A DNA stretch of 64,000 bases from Streptomyces canus. GTDB lineage: Bacteria; Actinomycetota; Actinomycetes; Streptomycetales; Streptomycetaceae. Under the pieces are notes generated by a model. The model saw only the letters and a list, made by a program, of their open reading frames with translations, did no database searches and was not told the origin of the DNA. The stretch covers positions 303,454 through 367,453 of the forward strand of contig NZ_KQ948659.1 of the NCBI RefSeq assembly GCF_001514145.1, given 5' to 3'. The translations under genes and the position numbers were made by a program. Shown piece after piece: positions 47,967 to 55,479 of this stretch; positions within the stretch are counted from its first letter, which is position 1; every line of letters begins with the position of its first letter.

Positions 47967-49736
47967 CTACGAGGTCGTGAGCGGATTCTCGTGGGTCGGA
48001 CCGGGCGCGCGGAGCCGGAGCACGGTCCCGTTCGCCGGTGCCTCCTCCAGCTCCAGCACCCACACCTCGTTGCCGCCCTCCCGCAGTACAGGACCGGGCA
48101 CGTACAGCGTCCGCTGCGGGCCTGCCGACCAGTACCGGCCGAGGTTGAAGCCGTTGACCCACACGAAGCCCCGGGTCCAGCCCGGCAGCTCCAGCACCGC
48201 GTCCCCAGCCCCTCGCACGGACACCTCACCCCGGTACAGGCCCGGCGCGCCTCCTCCGGGGACCTCCCGGAAGCCGATCCCGGTCACGGAGTCCAGCGCG
48301 TCCAGCCGCAGCCCCCGCGCCCGCACCCCGTGCAGGAACTGCCGCTCGTGCAGCAGCCCCCCGGTGATCCCCTTGCCCTCCCCGCTCCGGGGCCCGTAGT
48401 TGACCCGCCCCAGCGACTCCACCCACAGCTCCACGCGCGCGTACCCCGCGACCGGCTCCTTGAGCTGGACGTCCTCCTCGGTGAGCACCCCCGCCCGCTC
48501 CCCGTCGACGTACACCACGGCCAGATCCCGCAGCCCCCGCGCGGTCAGCGGATACGGTTGCCGCGGCCCCGGCACGGTCACCTCGTACCGTACGAGCCCA
48601 CGATCGACGTCCAGCTCCTCGAAGGCCGGCGGGACGGGGCCCTCGTGAGGCGGTCCGCCGCGCTCCTCCAGTACGGCGGACAGGGCGGCCCATTCGGACA
48701 GGTTCACGTCACCACCCGCCTCCAGCACCCCGGGCGCGGGCGGCAGGTCGGCCACCGGACCGTACTGTGCCAGCACCTCACGGAAGCGCCAGAACTTCTC
48801 CGTCGGCCTGCCGTACTCGTCGATCGGCGCGTCGTAGTCGTACGACGTCACGTCCGGCTCCAGCGGACCGTCGTGCAGCGCGCCCCCGCCCCGGTTGGCG
48901 CCCGCCCAGCCGGCGAAGTTCGTGCCCCCGTGCGCCATGTAGAGGTTCACCGAGGCGCCGCACTCCAGAATCTCCCGCAGCGCCGCGGCCGCGTCCCCGG
49001 CGTCCCGTACGACGTGCTCGCCGCCCCAGTGCTCGAACCAGCCGCACCAGAACTCCATGCACATCAGCGGGCCGTCCGGGCGGTACCGGCGCAGCGTCTC
49101 GAAGGCCGTCCGCGCGTCGGAGCCGAAGTTGACCGTGGCCAGGACACCGGGAATCGAGCCGCCGGTGAGCATGTGGTCCTCGGGGCCGTCCGAGGTGAAC
49201 AGCGGCACCGTGACGCCCTGCGCGCGCAGCAGCTCGGTCAGCCGCAGCAGATACACGGCGTCCGAGCCGTAGCTGCCGTACTCGTTCTCCGCCTGGACCA
49301 TGATCACCGGGCCGCCGCGGTCGATCTGCCGCTCCACGACCTGGGGCAGCAGCCGCCGGAACCAGCGCTCCACCTGCCCCAGGTACCCCTCGTCGCTCGT
49401 GCGCGCGTGACCCTTCAGCCAGTGCGGCAGACCGCCGTTCTCCCACTCCGCGCAGATGTAGGGACCCGGGCGGACGATCGCCCACAGCCCCGCCTCCCCG
49501 GCCGCGTCCAGGAAACGGCCCAGCGCCTCCACGTCCCGGACGTCACCCGGGTGCGGCTCGTGCAGGTTCCACGGCACGTACGTCTCCACGCAGTTGAGAC
49601 CCATCGCCCGCAGCATCGCCAGCCGGTGCCCCCACTGGGCTTCGTGCACACGGAAGTAGTGCAGCGCGCCGGACAGCAGCCGCACCGGCCGTCCGTCCAG
49701 CAGGAAATCGGTTTCACCCACCGTGAACTCGCTCAT
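47967..49736 (-). CDS. GH35 beta-galactosidase
   Basis: The 589-residue GH35 enzyme has FLLDGRPVRLLSGALHYFRVH, ETYVPWNLHEPHPG, RPGPYICAEWENGGLP, the acid/base glutamate in VQAENEYGSYG and the nucleophile glutamate in MCMEFWCGWFEHWGG, followed by jelly-roll domains. No signal peptide is seen, so it is probably intracellular and acts on imported oligosaccharides. It is divergent from an AraC regulator across an 84-base gap. Confidence 0.93.
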   Translation of the reverse strand: MSEFTVGETDFLLDGRPVRLLSGALHYFRVHEAQWGHRLAMLRAMGLNCVETYVPWNLHEPHPGDVRDVEALGRFLDAAGEAGLWAIVRPGPYICAEWENGGLPHWLKGHARTSDEGYLGQVERWFRRLLPQVVERQIDRGGPVIMVQAENEYGSYGSDAVYLLRLTELLRAQGVTVPLFTSDGPEDHMLTGGSIPGVLATVNFGSDARTAFETLRRYRPDGPLMCMEFWCGWFEHWGGEHVVRDAGDAAAALREILECGASVNLYMAHGGTNFAGWAGANRGGGALHDGPLEPDVTSYDYDAPIDEYGRPTEKFWRFREVLAQYGPVADLPPAPGVLEAGGDVNLSEWAALSAVLEERGGPPHEGPVPPAFEELDVDRGLVRYEVTVPGPRQPYPLTARGLRDLAVVYVDGERAGVLTEEDVQLKEPVAGYARVELWVESLGRVNYGPRSGEGKGITGGLLHERQFLHGVRARGLRLDALDSVTGIGFREVPGGGAPGLYRGEVSVRGAGDAVLELPGWTRGFVWVNGFNLGRYWSAGPQRTLYVPGPVLREGGNEVWVLELEEAPANGTVLRLRAPGPTHENPLTTS

Positions 49737-49820
49737 AGGCTCCACCCTCACCACTGGCGGCGGCCAGGTCCATGGACAAAGATCGTCGCTGCTTGGACCG
49801 AAGCGCAGGCAAGGAGCGCG

Positions 49821-50693
49821 ATGTACCACACGTGGATGCGGTTCCTCACGCCCAGCCCCGTCCATCAGCGCCTGGGCCTGGTCTGCCTCGGGGTCGGACT
49901 CCAGTACGGCCCGCTGCCCACCGTCGGTCCCCGCACCCTCGACAGCCACGTCGCCGTCGTCATCAGCACCGGCACCGGGTGGTACGAGACGCCCGACGGC
50001 CGGCGCAGGACCGTCACCGCGCCCGCGCTGCTGTGGCTCACACCCGGAGTCCCGCACCACTACGCGCCCGACCCGGGGGCCGGCTGGGACGAGGGCTTCG
50101 TCGGCTTCACCGGGCCCGCCACCGCCACGTACACCGAACTGGGTTACATCGAGCCCGACCGCCCTGTCGTGGCCCTGTCCGACGCCACCGGACCGCGTGC
50201 GGTGATCGCCCGCATCGCACGGGCCGCCCGCCGCGACAATCCCCTCCTGGAGGTGGAGACCGGCGCCGCCGTCCACGAACTCCTCGTCGCCCTGCGCCGC
50301 GCCCGCGCCGACCTCGCCCCCGACGGCGACCCGGTCCTCAAGGCCCTCGCCCGCGACGCCTTCAAACCGATGTCGGTCGCCGACCACGCCGCCCGGCACG
50401 GCATGACCCTCGCCGAACTGCGCACCGCCGTCCGCCGGGGCGCCGGCTGCAGCCCCAAGGACTACCTCCTCGGCATCCGCCTGGGCCGCGCCAAGGAACT
50501 CCTCGCCGCCACCGAACTCCCCGTCGCCTCGATCGCCCGCCGCGTCGGCTACGACGACCCCGCCTACTTCTCCCGCCTGTTCACCCGCCGCGTCGGCATG
50601 GCCCCGGTCCGCTTCCGCGCCCAGGAGAGCCGAACCGTCCCGGGCGGCTGGAGCAACCAGGTGCCGGATCCGGACGATCCGCCGCGGATCTGA
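49821..50693 (+). CDS. AraC-family transcriptional regulator
   Basis: The 290-residue regulator has an N-terminal cupin sugar-binding domain (WYETPDGRRRTVTAPALLWLTPGVPHHY) and a C-terminal double helix-turn-helix (MSVADHAARHGMTLAELRTAVRRGAGCSPKDYLLGIRLGRAKELL, then PVASIARRVGYDDPAYFSRLFTRRVGMAP). It is divergent from the GH35 gene and so very likely controls it in response to a galactoside. ATG 49821 has AAGGAG seven bases before it, while longer in-frame starts have no similarity. Confidence 0.9.
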   Translation: MYHTWMRFLTPSPVHQRLGLVCLGVGLQYGPLPTVGPRTLDSHVAVVISTGTGWYETPDGRRRTVTAPALLWLTPGVPHHYAPDPGAGWDEGFVGFTGPATATYTELGYIEPDRPVVALSDATGPRAVIARIARAARRDNPLLEVETGAAVHELLVALRRARADLAPDGDPVLKALARDAFKPMSVADHAARHGMTLAELRTAVRRGAGCSPKDYLLGIRLGRAKELLAATELPVASIARRVGYDDPAYFSRLFTRRVGMAPVRFRAQESRTVPGGWSNQVPDPDDPPRI

Positions 50694-50699
50694 CGGCGT

Positions 50700-50772
50700 T
50701 GGGTCGGTCGTGAGGGATGGGGAGATGTCCGACGCTGCGTGGACGGTGATCGAGGGCTCGCTGCCGGCCTGA
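50700..50772 (+). pseudogene. Transposase 5' remnant
   Basis: A short frame from GTG 50710 reads VRDGEMSDAAWTVIEGSLPA and then stops. MSDAAWxxIEPLLP is the typical N-terminus of IS5/IS4-type transposases in Streptomyces. Bases 50700-50724 recur perfectly in inverted orientation at 54225-54249. Only the first 20 codons survive. Confidence 0.55.
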
Positions 50773-50800
50773 TCCGCCGGACAGGCCCTGGCGTTCGCGG

Positions 50801-51598
50801 CTACGAGGTCGCGCCGAAGTCCTGGGTCCAGTAGTAGCCCGGCTGGGCCAGGCCGATGCCGATCTCCTTGAAGGCGCAGTTGAGGATGTTCGCCTTGTGG
50901 CCGGGGCTGTTCATCCAGCCGTCCATGACGCTCTCGGGTGAGCTGTAGCCGTAGGCGACGTTCTCGCCCGCCGTCCTGAACGCGTAGCCCACGCGGGCGA
51001 GCCGGTCGCCCATGGAGGAGCCGTCGGAACCGGTGTGGGACATGTTCTGGTGGTCGGCCATGTCTTGGCTGTGGTCCTGGGCGGCCTTGGTGAGCTTGGC
51101 GTTCTCGGTCAGCGGCGAGCAACCGGCCTTCGCGCGCTCGGCGTTGACGAGAGTGAGCACCTGGTGCGTGGGCCCCGGGTCCGCGCTGTCGGCGGCGGTG
51201 GTGGGTGGGCTGCTGAAGCCCGTGGCCTTGGGGAAGCTCGACGGCGTCGCGGACGAGTCGGCGACCGGTGTGGCGGTCGGGGTGCCGGACGCCTTGGGAG
51301 ACGTGCTCGGGGAGGGGCTGGCGGAGGCGCTCGGGGTGCCGGTCGGGGTGGCCTTGGCGGAGGTCGGCGACGCCAGTGCGGTCGCGGATGCGAAAGCCGA
51401 CGACGACGGCTTCGGGGTGGCTACCGGATCCGACTTCTCACCCCAGCCCCACCAGCTGAACGAGACGATGTCCCAGACGCCCGGCCCATTGCCGCTCGCC
51501 TGGGCTGCCACAGGGACGGCCACGGCGCCCACCGTCACCACGGCGGCTACGACACCGGCTGTCTTGCGGCGCTTCGGTTTCTGGCGATGTCGGGCCAT
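50801..51598 (-). CDS. Secreted CAP-domain protein
   Basis: The 265-residue exported protein has a basic N-terminus (MARHRQKPKRRKT), a signal helix (AGVVAAVVTVGAVAVPVAAQASG), a WWGWG patch, a Ser/Thr/Pro-rich linker of about 90 residues and a C-terminal CAP/SCP domain of about 120 residues. The domain motifs are VNAERAKAGCSPL, MSHTGSDGSSMGDRL, GENVAYGYSSPESVMDGWMNSPGHKANILN. The domain family is often cell-wall associated, with no agreed activity in bacteria. ATG 51598 has GAGGT at the right distance, and ATG 51610 is possible. Confidence 0.88.
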   Translation of the reverse strand: MARHRQKPKRRKTAGVVAAVVTVGAVAVPVAAQASGNGPGVWDIVSFSWWGWGEKSDPVATPKPSSSAFASATALASPTSAKATPTGTPSASASPSPSTSPKASGTPTATPVADSSATPSSFPKATGFSSPPTTAADSADPGPTHQVLTLVNAERAKAGCSPLTENAKLTKAAQDHSQDMADHQNMSHTGSDGSSMGDRLARVGYAFRTAGENVAYGYSSPESVMDGWMNSPGHKANILNCAFKEIGIGLAQPGYYWTQDFGATS

Positions 51599-52022
51599 GG
51601 GTGACCTCATTCAGATAGTCCGGTGTTCGATGGCAAACGTCAGTGCAAAGGGGTTCCCCTCCTGCGGCCCGTCGACGAGCCCGGTCATTATGTGGACCGC
51701 CGAGCGCGCCGGGCAACGAACGCCCCTGTGGCGGCAGGGCTCACGCTCCGTGACACCCCGATCCGCGAATCCGGATCTCTTCACATCTCCTTGCGCACCC
51801 GCACACACGTGTGACCAGGCGGAGTGCGGCTTTTCGCAACCGCGATCACGGCGCCGAGCGATCGGCCGAATTTCCCGGTCCAGGTGACAGCATCCCGATT
51901 CGGCCCGGAGAGCCGCGCTTACCACTTATCGACAACGGGCCAATCGCCGCCATCGCCAACAATTCGGGCGTGACGCACATCACTGCAACCTGACAGCGCC
52001 CGGCGGCGACCAGAAGGCAGCT
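51599..52022 (-). promoter_or_regulatory. Upstream region of the CAP gene
   Basis: This 424-base stretch has no convincing gene. On the minus strand a promoter can be read: -35 TTGCCC (51712-51717), an 18-base spacer and -10 CATAAT (51688-51693), leaving a leader of about 80 bases. A palindrome, GATCCG-CGAATC-CGGATC, lies near 51760-51780. I looked for a ydaO (c-di-AMP) riboswitch, often found before Streptomyces wall-active secreted proteins, and did not find its conserved core. Confidence 0.5.
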
Positions 52023-52610
52023 CTACACAACAGGACCGTTCAGGACTCTCGCGGTGAAGGTGGCCAGGTGGGCGCGGAGCGTTTCCCGGGGTACGCCCTC
52101 GTGCCCGGCGAGGTGTTCGACGAGGTCGGCGCGGGTGGCGGCGAGGAGGGCGTGGGCGGTGAAGGCGGGATCCGGGAGGCCGGGGATCTGGCGCAGCGTG
52201 GATTCCAGCAGGGCGTGCCAGTGCCCGTAGTGCTCCGCCCGGTACGGGCTGTCGCTCCCCGTGTCCTCCAGGGCCAGGACGAGATGGCGGTTGTCGAGCT
52301 TGAAGCACAGGAGGGTGTCGAGCAGGGCGAACACCCGCTCCGGCGCGGGAGTGCCGGGCCCGAGCGGCGGCGGGCCCGATTCCACCGCGTCCCGCACCGG
52401 TTCGAGCCGTGCCTCGTACAGCGCGCGGATCAGCCCCGTGCGGTCGCCGAAGGCCCGGAAGAGCGACGCCTTGCCGACCCCGGCCGCGGTCGCGACGTCG
52501 GCCATCGTGACGGCTTCCCCGCTCCCGTCGTCGGCGAAGAGCGTGTCGGCGGCCGCGAGGAGGGCCGCCCGGTTCCGGACGGCGTCCTTGCGTGGTGTGC
52601 GCTCGGTCAT
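52023..52610 (-). CDS. TetR-family regulator
   Basis: The 195-residue TetR repressor has the helix-turn-helix NRAALLAAADTLFADD...VTMADVATAAGVGKASLFRAFGDRTGLIRALYEARL. The C-terminal domain is unlike that of KstR2. It is divergent from a two-gene operon, and three copies of one palindrome fill the intergenic region, so it most likely represses both itself and that operon. The ligand is unknown. Confidence 0.88.
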   Translation of the reverse strand: MTERTPRKDAVRNRAALLAAADTLFADDGSGEAVTMADVATAAGVGKASLFRAFGDRTGLIRALYEARLEPVRDAVESGPPPLGPGTPAPERVFALLDTLLCFKLDNRHLVLALEDTGSDSPYRAEHYGHWHALLESTLRQIPGLPDPAFTAHALLAATRADLVEHLAGHEGVPRETLRAHLATFTARVLNGPVV

Positions 52611-52637
52611 GGGGCGCGGCTCCCTCTGCCCGGAAAG

Positions 52638-52719
52638 CGGACCTCGGGTCCGTATCTTACGAAGCGGACCCCGGGTCCGTATCGTTCCGGGCAGCTGAAA
52701 CGGACCTCGGGTCCGTATC
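52638..52719. promoter_or_regulatory. Triple palindromic operator
   Basis: CGGACCTCGGGTCCGTATC occurs at 52638-52656 and 52701-52719, and CGGACCCCGGGTCCGTATC at 52665-52683. Each copy contains the inverted repeat GGACC-n3-GGTCC. The centres are 27 and 36 bases apart. This is a typical multi-site TetR operator between the divergent genes. Confidence 0.8.
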
Positions 52720-52742
52720 GTACGACGGGACGGAGATCCCCC

Positions 52743-53174
52743 ATGCCCGCGAACGCCACCTCACCGGCGGACCTGTACCGCCACAGCCTGCGTCTGCTGC
52801 TGGACAAGGACATCGCCGCCTGGGTCGACCTGTGGGCCGAGGGCGGCACCATGGAGTTCCCCTTCGCCCCGCCGGGCCGACCCCGGCGACTGGAGGGCAG
52901 GCAGGCCGTCGCCGCGTACATGCGCCCCTACCCCGACCACATCGACCTGCACGACTTCCCCGAGGTACGGATCCACGAGACCACCGACCCGGAGACGATC
53001 GTGGTGGAGATGCGCGGTGTGGGCCGCGTGGTCGCGACGGACGGCCCCTTCGAGATGGCCTACATCGCCGTGGTGACCGTACGGGACGGGCTCATCGTCT
53101 CCTACCGGGACTACTGGGACCCGCTGGCCGCCCTCGCGCTCGACGGCCCGGGCTTCGGGGAGAGCGACCGATGA
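52743..53174 (+). CDS. SnoaL/NTF2-like protein
   Basis: The 143-residue single-domain protein has the NTF2-like pattern: a helix LYRHSLRLLLDKDIAAWVDLWAEGGTMEFPFAP, then EGRQAVAAYM and the final strands VTVRDGLIVSYRDYWDPLAAL. Such proteins are often small cyclases, isomerases or binding proteins, and no substrate can be deduced. It is translationally coupled (ATGA) to the NmrA-like gene and controlled by the triple operator just upstream. Confidence 0.85.
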   Translation: MPANATSPADLYRHSLRLLLDKDIAAWVDLWAEGGTMEFPFAPPGRPRRLEGRQAVAAYMRPYPDHIDLHDFPEVRIHETTDPETIVVEMRGVGRVVATDGPFEMAYIAVVTVRDGLIVSYRDYWDPLAALALDGPGFGESDR

Positions 53175-54013
53175 CCGGCACCACCCTGGTCACAGGCGCC
53201 ACCGGCACCACCGGCAGCCGTGTCACCGCACAGCTCACCACCGTCGGTCACCGGGTCAGGGCCGCGAGCCGCCGCGGCACCCCCGTCCCGCAGGCGGAGC
53301 CGGTCCGCTTCGACTGGTACGACCCCGCCACCCACGCAGACGCCCTCGCCGGAGTCGACCGCGTCTACCTCGTACCGCCCGTGGGCGACCCGGACCCGGC
53401 GGCGGTCATGCTCCCCTTCCTCCGGCGGGCCCGCGCGACCGGCGTCGGCCGCGCGGTGCTGCTCAGTTCGTCGGCCGTCCCCGAGGGCGGCCCGGCCGTG
53501 GGGGTGGTCCACCAGGCGCTGCCGGACCTCTTCGACGCATGGGCGGTCCTACGGCCGTCCTGGTTCATGCAGAACTTCACGGGCACGCACATGCATGCGC
53601 TCGGCATCCGCGACACCGGCACCATCCATACGGCGGCAGGGAAGGGCCGGGTCGGCTTCGTCGACGCCGAGGACATCGCCGCCGTCGCCGTGCGCGCCCT
53701 GACCGACGTACGCTCCCCCGACTCCGACCTGGTCCTCACCGGGCCGCAGGCACTCAGCCACGACGACATCGCCACGATGGTCGGCGAGGCCACGGGCCAC
53801 CCGGTCGTCCACCGCCACCTGACCCACGAGCAGCAGTGCGACCGCCTCGCGCCGCTGGTGGGCCGGGAGTTCGCCGAGCTGCTGGCCGACATGGACCGCG
53901 CCATCGCCGAGGGCGCCGAGGACCGCACGACCGACGTGGTCCGGCACGTCACCGGGCGACCACCGCACGACTTCCGCACGGTGGTCGCGCGGGAGTTGAC
54001 GGACCTGGGCTGA
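53171..54013 (+). CDS. NmrA-like NAD(P)-binding protein
   Basis: The 280-residue atypical SDR starts TTLVTGATGTTGSRVTAQLTTVGHRVRAASRRG, with the NAD(P) motif GATGTTGS, and has YLVPPVGDPDPAAVML, VLLSSSAVPEGG and VLRPSWFMQNF, typical of the NmrA/QOR2-like group (NAD(P)H:quinone oxidoreductase or redox sensor). It overlaps the SnoaL-like gene and is probably coexpressed under TetR control, for example in response to a reactive compound. Confidence 0.87.
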   Translation: MTGTTLVTGATGTTGSRVTAQLTTVGHRVRAASRRGTPVPQAEPVRFDWYDPATHADALAGVDRVYLVPPVGDPDPAAVMLPFLRRARATGVGRAVLLSSSAVPEGGPAVGVVHQALPDLFDAWAVLRPSWFMQNFTGTHMHALGIRDTGTIHTAAGKGRVGFVDAEDIAAVAVRALTDVRSPDSDLVLTGPQALSHDDIATMVGEATGHPVVHRHLTHEQQCDRLAPLVGREFAELLADMDRAIAEGAEDRTTDVVRHVTGRPPHDFRTVVARELTDLG

Positions 54014-54391
54014 AGTCCGGTCAGAACACGCCCTTGTGCCCCTGCCACCCGGTCGCGATCTTCGAACGGGCCCCGAACGACCCCTTGTTACCGGTGTTGC
54101 GTCACACAGCGCCCGAGGTGGGACTGCGCGTGCTCCAGGTGCCGGGCGCGTGGGTTCGGTGGGGGCCGTACAGGCTCAGCCGGTGACGGAGCGGGCTCTG
54201 CCGAGCGCGGCCGTGATCGCCTGGCTCCCCATCCCTCACGACCGACCCAGCGATCAGATGATCGGAAAGGCACTGCCCAGGGCCGATCCCGCGGTCCCCG
54301 TTCCAGCCAATCAGCCCGCGAGCCGACCCTGCCCCCGATCCGGCCGATCCGACGAGGAACCTGCCGCCCCGCCCCCGTAGGGTTGTCGCTC
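54014..54391. other. Gene-free stretch with inverted insertion-sequence remnant
   Basis: In this 378-base stretch I see no real gene. At 54225-54249, on the minus strand, lies an exact 25-base copy of 50700-50724, the 5' end of a decayed transposase gene. The rest is unremarkable GC-rich DNA. The last 20 bases hold a -10-like TAGGGT for aroQ. Confidence 0.6.
54225..54249 (-). mobile_element. Transposase 5' remnant, inverted copy
   Basis: This is a 25-base perfect inverted match to 50700-50724. Read on the minus strand it again begins VRDGE, then diverges from the transposase sequence. It lies 3.5 kb from its partner. Confidence 0.5.
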
Positions 54392-54742
54392 ATGACCACC
54401 AGCAACACCGGATCCGGTGACGTCGACCCCGCCGTCCGCGAGGAGCTCGCCCGGCTGCGGGACAGCATCGACAACATCGACGCGGCCGTCGTCCACATGC
54501 TCGCCGAGCGCTTCAAGGCCACCCAGCAGGTCGGCCACCTCAAGGCCCGCCACCAGCTGCCGCCCGCCGACCCGGCCCGCGAGGCCCGCCAGATCGAGCG
54601 GCTGCGCACCCTCGCCGAGAACGCCAAACTCGACCCGGCCTTCGCTGAGAAGTTCCTGAATTTCATCATCGCCGAGGTGATCAGACACCACGAGCGCATC
54701 GCCGAGGACACCGTGAACGGCTCCACCCCGCTGGCCAATTGA
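54392..54742 (+). CDS. aroQ: Chorismate mutase
   Basis: The 116-residue AroQ-type helical mutase turns chorismate into prephenate for Phe and Tyr synthesis. Motifs are LARLRDSIDNIDAAVVHMLAERFKATQQVGHLKA with the active-site Arg and Lys, PPADPAREARQIERL, and the last helix LNFIIAEVIRHHERI. There is no prephenate dehydratase or dehydrogenase fusion. A -10-like TAGGGT lies 9-14 bases before the ATG, so the mRNA is probably leaderless or nearly so. Confidence 0.93.
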   Translation: MTTSNTGSGDVDPAVREELARLRDSIDNIDAAVVHMLAERFKATQQVGHLKARHQLPPADPAREARQIERLRTLAENAKLDPAFAEKFLNFIIAEVIRHHERIAEDTVNGSTPLAN

Positions 54743-54880
54743 CCTCGACCGACGCCCCGGGGAGGTGACACGGCGCCCCGCACGCGGCATGCTGCGCTGT
54801 GCACTCCTTGTCAGCCCGCGAGCACTCCGCGTCAGGAAGCGGGCGTAGGCTGGCTGTCCGCGAGGGAGGGACGTCGAGCC

Positions 54881-55432
54881 ATGCCTTCGGATGCCAAGAT
54901 CCTCATCGTCGACGACCACGAGGACACCCTCTACGCCCTGGAGAGTGCCCTCGCCCCGCTGGGCTACCGGCTCGGCCGCGCCACCAGCGGGGACGAGGCA
55001 CTCAAGCAGGTCCTCCGGGGCCAGGTCGGCCTCCTGCTCCTCGACGTGCGGATGCCCGGCGTCAGCGGCCTCGACGTGGTCCGCTACATGCGACGCCTGG
55101 AGCAGACCCAGCACATCCCCGTCATCCTGCTCACCGGCTTCGGCGCCGACCACGAACTGACCTCCACCGCCTTCGGCCTCGGCGTCGCCGACCTCGTGAT
55201 GAAACCCATCGACCCCTGGGCCCTGCGCACCAAGGTCCGCTACCTCTTCGACGCCCACCGGCGCCACCTCGCCCTCGAACACGAGGTGCGGGAGCTACGC
55301 GCTCTCGTCAAGGGCCACGGCGAGAACGAGGAGAGCGCCGCCCGCAGACCCCTGCCCCACCCGGACGCCCGCGTACCGGTACAGCGCGGACAAGGGGCGC
55401 ACACCGGGGAGCTCGAACAGGACCGGACATAA
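54881..55432 (+). CDS. Stand-alone receiver-domain response regulator
   Basis: The 183-residue protein has one CheY-like receiver domain with Asp11/Asp12, the phosphorylation site Asp55 (LLLLDVRMPG), Thr85 and Lys108 (VMKPIDPWAL). A coiled-coil-like helix and a polar tail follow, with no DNA-binding or output domain. No histidine kinase is adjacent. It may act by protein contact, with a partner elsewhere. Confidence 0.88.
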   Translation: MPSDAKILIVDDHEDTLYALESALAPLGYRLGRATSGDEALKQVLRGQVGLLLLDVRMPGVSGLDVVRYMRRLEQTQHIPVILLTGFGADHELTSTAFGLGVADLVMKPIDPWALRTKVRYLFDAHRRHLALEHEVRELRALVKGHGENEESAARRPLPHPDARVPVQRGQGAHTGELEQDRT

Positions 55433-55479
55433 GGCGTGTACCGATCCGCCTCTGTGAGTTGCCCGTGCCATCAGGCAGC

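Noticed and set aside
50700..50772. A functional insertion sequence
   Set aside because: Only about 20 codons of a transposase start remain before a stop, with no intact transposase frame.
51599..52022. ydaO-type c-di-AMP riboswitch before the CAP gene
   Set aside because: The conserved core of that riboswitch is absent from the minus-strand leader. Only a simple promoter can be read.
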